Of a stretch of DNA of 64,000 nucleotides, positions 48,722 to 60,065 are shown in pieces. The notes beneath the pieces were generated by a model. The model worked only from the letters and a program-made list of their open reading frames with translations. It made no database searches and was not told where the DNA came from. The stretch's first letter is position 1; each line of letters begins with the position of its first letter. Position numbers and translations under genes: made by a program. This DNA is from Ornithodoros turicata (lineage: Eukaryota > Arthropoda > Arachnida > Ixodida > Argasidae): assembly GCF_037126465.1 (NCBI RefSeq), contig NC_088210.1, forward strand, positions 24,205,511 to 24,269,510, in the 5' to 3' direction.

Positions 48722-51700
48722 TAGCAGTAGCTAGCTACCGTGTAAATCTATGCTGTCTTCATCCGCAATTATGTAGCTTAGTCACGCGTTGCAAGGGCAG
48801 TTTCGATTACGATGTATTGATATTGATGAGCGTGCGTTCACGAGTGGGCATCAGGACTGTTCTTTTCTTTTTCTTTTTTTGCTTGGAAGATGGTCAGATT
48901 ACGGTGTAGTCACACTTCTCTGAGACCCAGGCTTGTACACGCGCTATAAAAAGGAATAATTTTAGTTCTTTCGGGGACAAGATGCATGCCGCAGCCATTT
49001 CGAGGTTGAATGCACGAAAGTTCATGCGATGCGTAGGCACTGTTTGCCGTGCTGGGGACTAAAGCGGAGAGTAGTTACAGACTAGGGGACTACAGTCGTG
49101 TTCAACTTAAAAAGGAAAAGAAATGTAGTCCGTCAACTACATACGCTGTTGGAGATAAGGAGAAGCAATAGCGCGCCAGAAGAAATACTGCAGCGCCACC
49201 ATACGCCATCAGTAGGGAAGCGCACTTTCTGCCGCAGCGTATTGCCATGCGGCAGTCTTAACAGCCAATACGAAAGCAGGGTGAGTATGGTGGAATACAT
49301 TATATGGCGCAAGGAGGGATCATGACCTCACTGCGTCCATCCATCCCATCTGCGGCGCAGTAATATTTTGAGAGCTGACGGACTAGATTTCTTTACACGA
49401 CTATAGAATCTACGTTGCTCCCCTGCTACACTTTTTTCTCTTCTTCTTCTTAGAATGTATAGCAGCCCTGATCGCTTTTAGGTACGCGTAATCTCCTTAG
49501 AGATAATATCCGAAATCTCAGCTGCTCGGGTACGATGATTTCATCGTGGCCATGGTGCCACATTCATAGTTCGCTCGTTTGTTCATGCTGTTATCTCGAG
49601 AGTCATTCATCGTTTCGAATATGCAGCATGACGGCATCTCTCGTTCAGAAGAATGCTCAGTCAGGACACTTAAACGTTTTGGACGTGCTGGTATAGCCGC
49701 TTGAAAGGCCGCGAGGGCGCCTGTGTGGTCACGAGAGCACATATGATGGACGCTTCAAAGGGGTTAAGTTCAGAGGGATCGCCGTGAAACTAGTTCACCG
49801 CCGAACACGCATCTGGCGTACCTTAATCAACATTTTCTCTTTCACGATAAAGACGTGCCAGAGAGCGGCATCATCTCAAATGAATCCCTCCACCTGGAAC
49901 CGGCTCCAGAACCGCTGGAGTCGCAACGGGCGCTATATACACTGTAGAGGTTGGTAGAGCGCATCACGGCAGAGGTTGTCAAGGGAATGCTGAAATAGCT
50001 TCACATTGGTAGGAGCCAGCATTTAGCCGAGATTGGGAGAACCTTGGCAATAGAGGTCCAATATTGGACCACACACACACACACGGGGTGATGATGTGAT
50101 GGGTCATTCACCGCCGCTATGGCGGTGCACTGCCCCATTGCCTTTTGTGGAAGGACCAGTTTTGCCAATACCCAGCCAACATTGGGCCAATAATCTATTG
50201 CGCTGCTCGGGAGGCGTCGGATGAAAACAACCACGTTTACAGCGGGCCGTAGACATTCGTTCGAACAAAGGACGACATAACAACCGTCCGCTTTTGCGTG
50301 CAAATTGTTCACCGAAGAAATCTCAGAGCAGACGTTGCCGACAAACAAATGCAAGTATACATGCATTTGTTTGTCGGCAACGATCTTCTTTGAGCTTTGA
50401 GTCAAACATTACTTCAAACGTATCGCTCTATTGTTTTTAAATCCGCGTTCCGCTCTTCGCTCGTCTTCGAGCGTATATTCCGGTACTTCCTGCTATCGTA
50501 ACTTTCCCTGCAACGCAGCAGCGCCCGGCATAGCGTTTACGTTCCGAAGTCGTTACATATAACTCTCCTCGTACATTGTGCCCCGTTTTGTTTTTATTCG
50601 TTGTTCTCGAGCTATGAGAGAAACGTACACGACGACCACTGTGGGAAAATGTTAGAGCACGCTGAGCAATTACAGTTTATTTCTTACGGTACGCAGTTAC
50701 AGCACGAGGAAACTTCTATGGGAAACCGGGAAGAAACGGAAAGGACAGCAAAGTATATCGCTGACGGCTTTCCTTCAGCGAGTCACTAATGTGCATTCTA
50801 GATTTGAAATGAGTTGTCGAAGAGCGCATTATAATAACGTGTGAAGAAGTTGTCATTATGAACTGAGATTTAATAGGGTGGAAGAAAATAGCGTTTTTAC
50901 TGGTATCACTTAAGTCCCATACTTAGTAGACGGCTGCATTTGTTCGGTTAGCAGACGACAGCATTTGTTCGCGAAGCAGAAGACACTCATAGCCCATCCA
51001 TCACATCAACATCATAATCCACCATTCGGCTTCAACTTCAACATCGCATCCATCAATGAACATCACGGCACATCGCAGCTCCGTCACTCAACATCACATC
51101 ATTCTCCATGATGTGATGTCGATGATGTCCACGTTGGCTTTTCGTGAGTGAATCTGCCCACCTATGTGCAGGAGAGTCGATCTCCGTCCATAAAAGTACG
51201 TGGGTGCTGAAGACTGGCCGCGTGAGCGAGCGGCGTGTCGCGACGCCTAAATTGGCGCGTTTCACGCGTGCGGCGACATCGTTTCTTGTCCCTTTGGTTG
51301 CGAAAGACGGCGCCTGCCTTCTTCCTGGCATGCCGGCCCCCTGAGTCACCCCTGCGTCTGGGTATCAGTCCGTTCCGGTCAGTCAGCTGACCGACTAGGT
51401 GCCCCCGCCGTGTCAAGCAAAAAAATCTCCCGCTTGATGACAGGACGTGCAGCTGAAGTCAAGGACGTCGTCGTTTCCGCGCGATCGGGCGGTTGAAGAG
51501 AAGTCGGACCATTTATTGTTCCGCCTACGCCATTCCGTTATCGACTGGAGACAATGCAATAAACTTCCACAGTTGTTATTTAAAGACTTGTTTAAAAGCC
51601 TTTAATGCCGTGTACTTCATTTTTCTCATTTAAAGCCTTACTTGGAGATCATGATGCCTTTTGTAGTTCGTCTTCCTGGTTTTAAGCCAAACCTTAGCGC

Positions 51701-53855
51701 ATTTTGTACTTCTTTTTTTTTTCTTTTTCTGGTCTACACTCAAAAGAAAAAAAAGTGAGTAGATTGGGGAGCAATTAGAACTCGTAGTCCCTTACAATAT
51801 GTATTTTTCTTCACACTAAATATGTCTTGCCAATTATAATTTTCGACTCCTACTAACTTTTTTTTTTTTTCGTTTTATCCATCCTGTATATTAGTGTCGT
51901 CACCTTCGCAGTGGTTGCTGGGGCACCATAACTCGCTACTTATGACACAATTTGCACAATGTGAAATGTATGCACACGGACGGACCCTCACATGATAACT
52001 CACTTTCTGGCACACTTGCAATGTTTATCGAGGAGCTGACTGCTAGCACGCCCCGTTCCGAAGATCTCCTTTGAGAGGTTGGATAAAAGCACCTGTCGTC
52101 CTAACGTGTGAGTCACACCTGGCAAATTGACAATAGGTGCGGAGAGCTGACTTGCCTCATGGTCCAATCATACCGCAAGCCTCTCAACTTCTTGCGGCAA
52201 CATATGGTACATGTCACGGTTAATCGTCCTTTTATATTTACCACGCTCTGTTACACAAGGCTAGGTCCTGTTTTATTTCACGACGTGACAGGTGATCTGC
52301 TGTGTGTTCCTATATGCGAATGCATCTCAGAGATTGGTCGTAGCGCGGAAACGAAAAATCGCGCTCTCATCTTAAAAATTGGAGGAGCCGTAATGGACCA
52401 TCTGGAGACCAGTTCCGCTGTTGATTTTGAGGAAAAAATCTTTCGAGGAGAAATACTGATACCGCGGTTGATAAATCCAGAGTCCGTTGGGTGCATGCAG
52501 GACACAAACAAGAACACCCCAGCTAAAAAGCATGTAATTCTTTTAACATGGTTACCATCCCCGGGTTGCACGTTGCCTTGGACTTGGTGTACGTCAGCCA
52601 GAGAGTATATGCAGTGACAGAGCCCGTGAGCCTCGTTCGCGCTTGTCGACACTGCCTCTGTATCTTTTCTTATGCCGTACAAAGACCGGGGGTGGCACTG
52701 AATAGGTCAGCATATCATTTGTAAGAAGAGTTTGCCGGCGCAGTCGCAACAACAACAAATGCACGATGACGATGACATGGGCAGTTGCAAGCGGCGCGAA
52801 TAACTCATAAAAAGCGGGCGTCGTAAGTTAAGCAAGCTGTTATCTGTTTACTATAAATGTTTCGACATTGTGATAGGTATTGAACTATTAGCAAGGCATT
52901 AACATTACATAAACCTGCTCACAGTACAGTACTGTCCAGTATCAGTATCTTCTACCGATTTGGGTACACAAGCAATATTATGTGCCTAGTAGGTATAGTT
53001 TGTCACATTTGATTGGACTTTGTTCACGGGATGTGGTAAGTTTGCCGTAAAGCTGTGCGACACGGTGCTATGAATCCGCTCTTCTTCTATACGACTGACG
53101 TTCTGGATGGCGCATTTTTATTACAGTCTCCCTAATAAAGCATCAGCATTGGAAGGCAATCTGCTAACACCGACTAATAGAGTGTGTACATCGTTCAATG
53201 TCAAAACTCTTCTCGTACCCGAGAGGAAAGTCTGCACAATACGATAAACGCGTAAAAATATAGCGTGCGTCGTTTGCGAAACTTCAACAACACCACGCAC
53301 CACATCGCTGTCTTAGCCAAACAAAAAAGAAAGTGAAGCATCTACGGAGAAAGGTTTCTCATTTGTCATCATCCGTCGCGGACGTATTCAAGGAGTGCCA
53401 AGAGAATGATATATCGCACTAGCCTAAGATACACTCTACACGATCAACCGTAAATGAAAGTGAATCATATCGCTGATAGACGTCCTTACGCAGCAGCTCC
53501 ATTATATTGCCTCTGCACGGAGGCTCGCTTGTGTGCCTACTTGCGCCGCGACTTTATCAGCGCTGCTGTAAATGTATAAGCTGCTAAAATGCACTATGCG
53601 AACGACGAAGCGCGCGCGCGCGTGCTACCTCCAGCTGCGCGAATCAAAGAGGAGAAAAATGTAGAAATATTAGAAGCGCTGTGGACTGGTGAAAAGCGGT
53701 TGGCCTTCACCAGGGCCCTCTGTCCCTCCCACGGAGTCTGGTTTGACTATGCACATGTTGCAGAACGCGCATTCTTTACAGCGGGCTTTCGACGCGTCGA
53801 TATATGGAATTCAATCGGTGCGTTCCATCACGTGACAATGATGATGATGCTAGTA

Positions 53856-53887
<32 letters not shown>

Positions 53888-54379
53888 CACAGATACCGAA
53901 ACTATGAGACAAAATGTCGTGATGAATGTTTTGAACTTGAGACAAATAATCTTAGTTAAGACAGAAGCTGAAAGCTTCGATGGCGCCCTATACCCAGGGA
54001 CTTTTCGGAGTAAATAATTTATTGATTAATTTGCTTTTCTAACAACTGCGTGCCTCAGACCGGATCGAGGGACGACGCCCGTCTGTGGACCTATAAAACG
54101 CAGGAAGCAATTTACCCTTTCCCAACGGTTGAAAGGGAGGGACAAAGGATCGATGCAGGAAGCATCAATTGTAATCAAGCCTGCGCCGTTTCAGAAGCCA
54201 ATTGCGCCAGAGGGACAATTGGTTGTTATGTGGGGAAAGGACGGGGACATCCGTCCGTCAGGCAGTTCCAAATGTGTGCTACCTGCACGTCCTTCTCCCG
54301 CCATGTGGCGCTGAGTGACAGCTCACATTTTGCTCGCCTGCTGACGAGAGCCGACTTGTACAGTGCTGGATAAAAGTTT
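48722..54379. other. long tract without recognised genes
   Basis: Several open frames of 60-170 codons occur (for example about 52108-52617 and 53589-54017), but none has family resemblance or splice support. The hairpin at 50333-50382 and an (AT)n run at about 53864-53886 are the only clear structures. The 51.1-51.6 kb part has a TATAAA-like word and a later AATAAA and might be an old solo LTR; this is not secure. Confidence 0.3.
50333..50382. repeat. 21-bp perfect inverted repeat
   Basis: 50333-50353 is the exact reverse complement of 50362-50382 (arms contain TTGCCGACAAACAAATGC), with an 8-base loop. Confidence 0.85.
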
Positions 54380-54463
54380 ACGGAGCACTCTCCGGCGCAT
54401 TCCTTCCTCAGAGTGACACGATGGCGGCGAATGGGACCGTATACGGACTTACAGAGATGTGCC

Positions 54464-54715
54464 TACACTCTTAAAAATGAACTTCACCGCACAGCACGCT
54501 CCTAGCCAACCATTATCTCGAATGATATCGCTATGTGCCCTGATTTGTTGAAAACGGGAGGCGTACGTCTTTTTTGTGACACTTATGCGGTTCATAATTG
54601 TCACAAAAATGGCGTACGCCTCCAGTTTTCAACAAATCAGGGCAGATAACGATATCATTCGAGGTGGTGGTTGGCTAGGAGCGTGCTATGCGGTGAAGTT
54701 CATTTCTAAGAGTGC
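54464..54715. mobile_element. foldback MITE, subfamily A, first of a fused pair
   Basis: TA-CACTCTTAAAAATGAAC starts the left terminal repeat, and GTTCATTTCTAAGAGTG ends the right. The interior is an almost full-length palindrome through GATTTGTTGAAAACGGGAGG and the word GGCGTACGCC. There is no coding capacity. Confidence 0.85.
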
Positions 54716-54934
54716 ACTTCTACCCAACCATCATCTCGAATGATATCGTTATCTGCCCTGATTTGTTGAAAACGGGAGGCGTACGCCTTTTCTGTGACAA
54801 TTATGAACAGCATAACTGTCACAAAAAAGGCGTACGCCTCCCGTTTTCAACAAATCAGGGCAGATAACGATATCATTTGAGATGATGGTTGGTTAGGAGC
54901 GTGCTATGCGGTGAAGTTCATTTTTAAGAGTGTA
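54716..54934. mobile_element. foldback MITE, subfamily A, second of a fused pair
   Basis: This copy begins mid-repeat (CCCAACCATCATCTCG) without its outer left terminus, shares the junction with the preceding copy, and ends at GTTCATTTTTAAGAGTG-TA. TA sites flank the fused pair as a whole. Confidence 0.8.
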
Positions 54935-55015
54935 TGGGTAACCCAGTCACCTGTTTGCAAGTCCGTACGATACCATTGGCTGCTAGCGTGTCACTCCGAA
55001 TGCGCCGGAGCGGTC

Positions 55016-56701
55016 AGCTTGTTTCCCCGTCGTCTGCTACGGAATATCTTGTGGCTGTGTAGCAGGATATTCCCCACGGTTAGCAGTGCGCGTTGACACA
55101 ACGTTGACACAGCGTTGACACAACATAGACACAACGTTGAGCGCTCGCGCTCACGTGACAACAGAAAGCTGACGCTTTTCGCATCTTCCGCTTCTGGGGG
55201 AATGTCGCTCGTGTGAATACACGGTAACTGTACAGTCGTGTTCGATCTGAGCACTGTAGAGATGCCATTTAAAAACAACACACTTGTCAGGAAAGAAAAA
55301 TGGATGAACAACAGTGCCTCTCTCTTCTTTTTCGTTTTTTGGTCTTATCAATTTTGTTCTTCGGCATAATATGAACGACCTCCATGTTCTTCTTTTTCTA
55401 GGCTTTTTTTTTTTTTTCGTCATTTAAAGTTGCATATGCCCATTTTTAAATGGACGTTTGATCAATCTGCGATCGATGAATCTTCGGCTATTCAGTGAGA
55501 CAAATGGCGAAATTCTACCACACTCTAAAGAAGAAAAAAATGAGTAAATTGGAGAGTAATGACAGCTTCTAATGCCCTAGATTGTAATTAGTCCCGGCCT
55601 TTGTAAAACTTTATTTCCAATCGAAAATGGTGATGCAGGTAAAACGCAGCAAGAAACAGCATTGCAGTCTTCTGGCCCTGAAAATACTCCTCTTATTCTT
55701 AGTGTACAATAACTATAAAGTCATACCCGACCGAGAAAGAGTGACCACGTGACCCCGATGGATCTTTTTCCCCGTTGTATCTTTCTTCCACAAGCGATAG
55801 AGGCTGCGATGGTATCACTATACATTGATTGCGCTCAGCTTGGGTCAAAATTATGGTGGCACCGCTCGTGATCATGGGTGCGTGTGTTATGACGCGTTTA
55901 TATTATTTCTGTTTTTCTTTTACATTTTATTTGTATTTATTTATTTTTTTAGTTGCAGAATTGGTGGGGTGCCGAATTCAATTTTTTCATACTTTCTTTA
56001 AAATTTACTTATCAACTTATCACAGCAGTCTCGCGACGTATATATAGAGTCACGAATTATCACTATCATTGTTCGCGCCAAGAATGAGTGTCTCTATATG
56101 TTTCTTCAATATCATCAAATCATGAAGGCCGTAATAAAGAGAGAGAGAGAGAGAGAGAAAAAATATTAGTATATGCTTTATGGATTACGACCTGAAGCAA
56201 CAGAGAAGTGGTGGTGTCTTTAACCTTTATGTAAGTTGATATATGACGCCCATGGAGTGTGCAGCTTCGCTAAACAGCTCAGAAAAAAAAAAACAAAAAA
56301 AAAACCTCGAAACCTCCCCCGTTGCGCGCGTACAGTGAGTGCCGCGGGTGTTTTATTCGTGATCTTTCCGCCTACGGGCTTCGCGATGGGATACGCCACG
56401 GAACCAAGTGTACCCTCGTGTTGTCGAGGCGGGTCGCCGTCGATATATACTTCCGTGTGACTCACTCATCTCTTCTTCTTTCGTTTGTCTATTGTTTGTA
56501 AACACGGATAGCGTGGGAGGCCTTCCTTGGCGACACCACCACGTTGTCACCTTTGGAGTGACAGACGGACCACCGGAGAGCAACGTCCGTGTCGCCGCTG
56601 CAGCGGATCCTCCCATGTATATGTACGATGTGATTTGTTATGCTGAGGCTAACACGCGGAACGTGGGCTTGTCGGTGTTAAAGCGTATAGACACAACGCA
56701 G
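55016..56701. other. tract without recognised genes
   Basis: Tandem ACAACGTTGACAC words occur at about 55096-55140, and a GA microsatellite at about 56138-56158. No gene can be supported. Confidence 0.3.
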
Positions 56702-56962
56702 TACACTCTAAAAACAGAGCCTCACGGCATATATGTATAGCACGCTGTGCGCCAACCATTGCCAGGAATGATAGGGTTATCACTTCTGATTCGAGGAGAG
56801 AGAGAGCGAGAGGGGGTAGTGCGTACGCCTTTTTGTGTCACTTCTCAAAAATCGAAGTTGACGCAAGAAGGCGTGCGCTCCCGCTTCTCCTCGAATCAGA
56901 AGCTGTAACCTCGTCTGTTTTCAGAGTGTAGCTATGCGGTGAAGTTCAGTTTTAAGAGTGTA
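56702..56962. mobile_element. foldback MITE, subfamily B variant, with an added end fragment
   Basis: The element starts TA-CACTCTAAAAACAGAGC, has the B interior and closes at GTCTGTTTTCAGAGTG-TA (56928). A leftover right terminus (GCGGTGAAGTTCAGTTTTAAGAGTG-TA, split by position) follows directly to 56962, as if from a second copy. Confidence 0.65.
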
Positions 56963-56980
56963 GCTGAACACGACAAGAGC

Positions 56981-57505
56981 TCTTAAAAATGAACTTCACC
57001 ACATAGCACGCTCCCTAGTCAACCTGAGTAACCCTACACTCTAAAAACAGAACTTCACCGCATAGCACGCTGTGCTCCAACCATTGCCAAGAATGATAGA
57101 GTTATCGCTTCTGATTCGAAGAGAGAGGGGGCGTACGCCTTTTTGTGGCAATTTTCATATATCCAAATTGTCACAAGAATGCGTACACCCACCTCTCTCT
57201 TCGAATCAGAAGCGATAACCATATCATTCGCGGCAATGGTTGGCGCACAGCGTGCTATGCGGTGAAGTTCTGTTTTTAGAGTGTAGTAATGCTGAGTGAC
57301 ATCGTTCTTTCTCCTGATTTGCTGAAAACAGGAAGCGTACGCCATCTTTTGTGGCATTATGCAGTTCATAATTGCCACAAAAAAAGGCGTACGCCCCCCC
57401 CCCCCCCCCTTTCATCGAATCAATGGAGAGAACGTTGTCATTCGAGATGATGTTTGGCTAGGAGCGTGCTAGCTATACGGTGAAGCTCTATTTTGAAAGC
57501 GTATA
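56981..57505. mobile_element. foldback MITE, subfamily A, interrupted by a B copy
   Basis: A left terminus (CTCTTAAAAATGAACTTCACC) at 56981-57030 continues only after 57286, where the rest of an A-type interior (GATTTGCTGAAAACAGG) and a diverged right terminus follow. Between them lies a complete B element with TA on both sides. A run of 15 or more C lies near 57395. Confidence 0.7.
57035..57285. mobile_element. complete foldback MITE, subfamily B, nested
   Basis: TA at 57035-57036 and 57284-57285 flanks CACTCTAAAAACAGAACTTC and its complement TTCTGTTTTTAGAGTG. The interior is a good palindrome. This is the cleanest B copy in the window. Confidence 0.85.
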
Positions 57506-57508
57506 CAT

Positions 57509-57692
57509 TGTAAAAACAGAGGTGGTGGTGGCGGTGACGAGATCTGCTTCACCACATATCACGCTCTTTGCCAACCGTGCACCAATCCGAATGACATCGT
57601 TCTGCCCTCTGATTGGTTAAAAACGAGAGGCGTACGCCTTTCTAGGACACTTATGCAGTTAGGTTAATTGTTCCAAAAAGGCGAACGCCCGA
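57509..57692. mobile_element. eroded foldback MITE, subfamily A
   Basis: CTTCACCACATATCACGCTC, GAATGACATCGTTCTGCCC and GGTTAAAAACGAGAGGCG are recognisable; the right half is mostly missing after AAAAAGGCGAACGCC. Confidence 0.6.
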
Positions 57693-58207
57693 AACGCTTA
57701 CACTTACACGAAAGATATACGATGCCACGTAAAATCACACTTAAAACATCTGACTACATGAATTTCACAGAGAAGAAAAGATTTTCAACTACTGGAAGAA
57801 CGTAGCCACAATGCATACTGACTTCTCTCTTTCCACGCGCACTTCTTCGCTAAACCTTTACGACAGCATAATAATACACGGACGCGCGAATCAAGGACGC
57901 TGCGAAATACTCCAAACGAGTGAATGAGAAATGTGCAGCCCATCAACAAACAGATGGAACTGCTAACGATCCTCAGAGTGGAAACATGTGTGCTTTCAAA
58001 GTGCAGAATGGATCAAGCGACGCTGATGTTGCTGTTCTCAACCAGAGTGCTGTGCACCCTACAATATGTAATATGGAGTAGTTTTACAGAGTCTGAGTCG
58101 GTCTAGGTCGGCTACATGTACGCTTCAACAGATCGTATTAACATCGCATTAACCCAGTTGGCCCTTGAAAACGGAGCCAGCGCTCTGGTGTCGATCGGAA
58201 AAAACTC
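57693..58207. other. tract without recognised features
   Basis: No gene or repeat can be supported here. Confidence 0.3.
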
Positions 58208-58460
58208 TACACTCTTAAAAATGAACTTCACCGCAGAGCACGCTCTTAGCCAACCATCATCTCGAATGATATCGTTATCTGCCCTGATTTGTTGAAAACG
58301 GGGGGCGTACGCCATTTTTGTGACACTTATGCTGTTCATAGTTGTCACAAAAAAGCCGTACGCCTCCCGTTTTCAACAAATCAGGGCAGATAACGATATC
58401 ATTCGAGATGATGGTTGGCTAAGAGCGTGCTCTGCGGTGAAGTTCATGTTTAAGAGTGTA
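58208..58460. mobile_element. complete foldback MITE, subfamily A
   Basis: TA at 58208-58209 and 58459-58460 flanks a 249-bp palindrome. Left end CACTCTTAAAAATGAACTTC, right end GAAGTTCATGTTTAAGAGTG. The two halves match almost base for base around a short loop. Confidence 0.9.
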
Positions 58461-59654
58461 CATAAACGCAGAGGAATTCTGGGAACGTACCGAAGTTCTT
58501 GCCGATATAAAGTGTTAGTATACATTACCAGTTCCGAAACACAGTAAGAGACTGGTGGTACAGGGTGGCACGAAACTGACCCTCGTTCCTTGCGAATGAG
58601 CAGCGCCGATATATGGGGGGGGGGGGGGGGGGGCTGACGTGGGGGACGCGCTCCACTAAGTAACCCAGGAAATGACGCGGCGTCTTTGTCAAACAATAAA
58701 CAGCGGTGAATCCTCCCCTAAGACAACCCTGCAAGTAGTCGTACGATTGGCCACAGGGGTCAGCAAATGGGGGAGTTTGCGCACGTGCACGGGTGCGTGC
58801 TGTGGCAACGGCCTCTGCTCGCGAATGGTAATTCGGTAGCTCCCACAGTCACATAGAACGCTCTGTTGACTCGCCGGTCATCGCATTCCCACATTGTTTG
58901 CAGTTGGCGGCCACGACTGGTATATATTTATCGACGACTCGTGTATTTGCTTCCTCCACCAGAACAACGATGTCTGTTTATCTTGCAGAGAGAGAGAGAG
59001 AGAGAGAGATGGGGAGATTGTCGCGATTCATACTTAATAAGTTTTGTCCGAGCGTGTCATTAACCGGGGACGGAGTCGATCGGTGCGAAACCTCCTGTGT
59101 AAGAGAGAGAGTGAGAGAGAGAAAAAAAAGAATAATTATTTTACGTGTCGGTGAGATACGTGTGAGATACAGACCCTTGAATACACTAACCGCGTCAAGC
59201 TCTGAAAGCAGGGGAACGCGATGTGATGTGATGTGATGTGAATAAAGAAAAAAATGGGGATGTAAGTTTCGACGAAGTCAAACTGGCTACCCCAGTACAC
59301 TTAATACAGAAAGTGGGGAACGCGAGTTACGGCCATGCCCATTGGTTCTCGCAAGCACGTGACCTCTCCCGCGCTGCCTGCTGTGGTGTCAGTACCGGAT
59401 AAGTTTCGGTATTCGCGAAGCCGATATTCTAAGCGTAAAATTACCACATTTGCCGTAGAATTTTGAATGCAGGTTCACGCCGATGCAAGTAACTATTATT
59501 TTACGATTCAGTGTGATATGGGACAACCTGTCACAACCCCTTCGTTTGTTCTTGCTAGGGATATTAGAGAACCCATATTCCTAGAACATATTTCCTTTTT
59601 GACCATGCGCGTACGAACTTGGGAAGGAGCGGCACGCCGAATCAGCCACGACAT
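58461..59654. other. tract rich in simple repeats
   Basis: A G-run at about 58616-58633, GA microsatellites at about 58987-59010 and 59103-59122, and four GATGT words at about 59219-59238. No gene can be supported. Confidence 0.35.
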
Positions 59655-60065
59655 CGTTTAGGAAGGGCGCGCGGGAAACTGGTGTGGCACCCCGCACAGG
59701 AAGAGGCCATCGACGCCCTTCACTTCCTGCCGCTTCCAGTACACTGTATTTTTCAGTCAATAGGACCCGAGCCGATATTTCGTCGTCGAGTAATATATCA
59801 ACAATCATACGTTGCAAAAAAGTTACGAAAGAGAAGACGAATAACAGTGGAAGTTTTCTTTCTTCTTGTTTTCTTTTTTTCTACGGAACTCGTTTTACTT
59901 TTGAAACTGCATGATCATTATCCACTGCAGTGGTTAGAAAGCATGCCTCCTAAGAACGGGCGGCTTCTTAGAGGGAGTTTAATTCTCCAAGAATTCAATT
60001 TTGCCGTGAAGTACAAGAAAGGAAAGCATCACGGTAATGCTGATTGCTTGACCTTTTTGGAATGG
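59655..60065 (+). pseudogene. Ty3/gypsy-type pol remnant (reverse transcriptase end and RNase H)
   Basis: Fragments of retrotransposon polymerase are readable. KLVWHPAQEEAIDAL near 59680 corresponds to the segment after the reverse transcriptase core, and HDHYPLQWLE near 59910 to the RNase H region. GRLLRGSLILQEFNF and YKKGKHHGNADCL follow. The catalytic Asp-rich motifs are damaged or missing, a T-rich stretch replaces part of the domain, and no integrase follows. This is a dead fragment of a common element class. LTRs were not found. Confidence 0.75.

Larger units (their letters stand above)
54380..55015. mobile_element. larger foldback enclosing two subfamily A MITEs
   Basis: Sequence left of the MITE pair (CTCCGGCGCATTCC, GAGTGACACG, ACGGACTTACAG) recurs in inverted order on the right at about 54945-55015. 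The MITE dimer therefore sits inside a longer, older inverted repeat, or fills the loop of one. Confidence 0.6.

Noticed and set aside
51000..51600. Solo LTR with TATA and AATAAA
   Set aside because: Suggestive words only; no terminal inverted dinucleotide pair, target duplication or second copy was seen.
52108..52617. 170-codon plus-strand frame
   Set aside because: No family resemblance, no acceptor or donor at its borders, and its composition matches flanking DNA.
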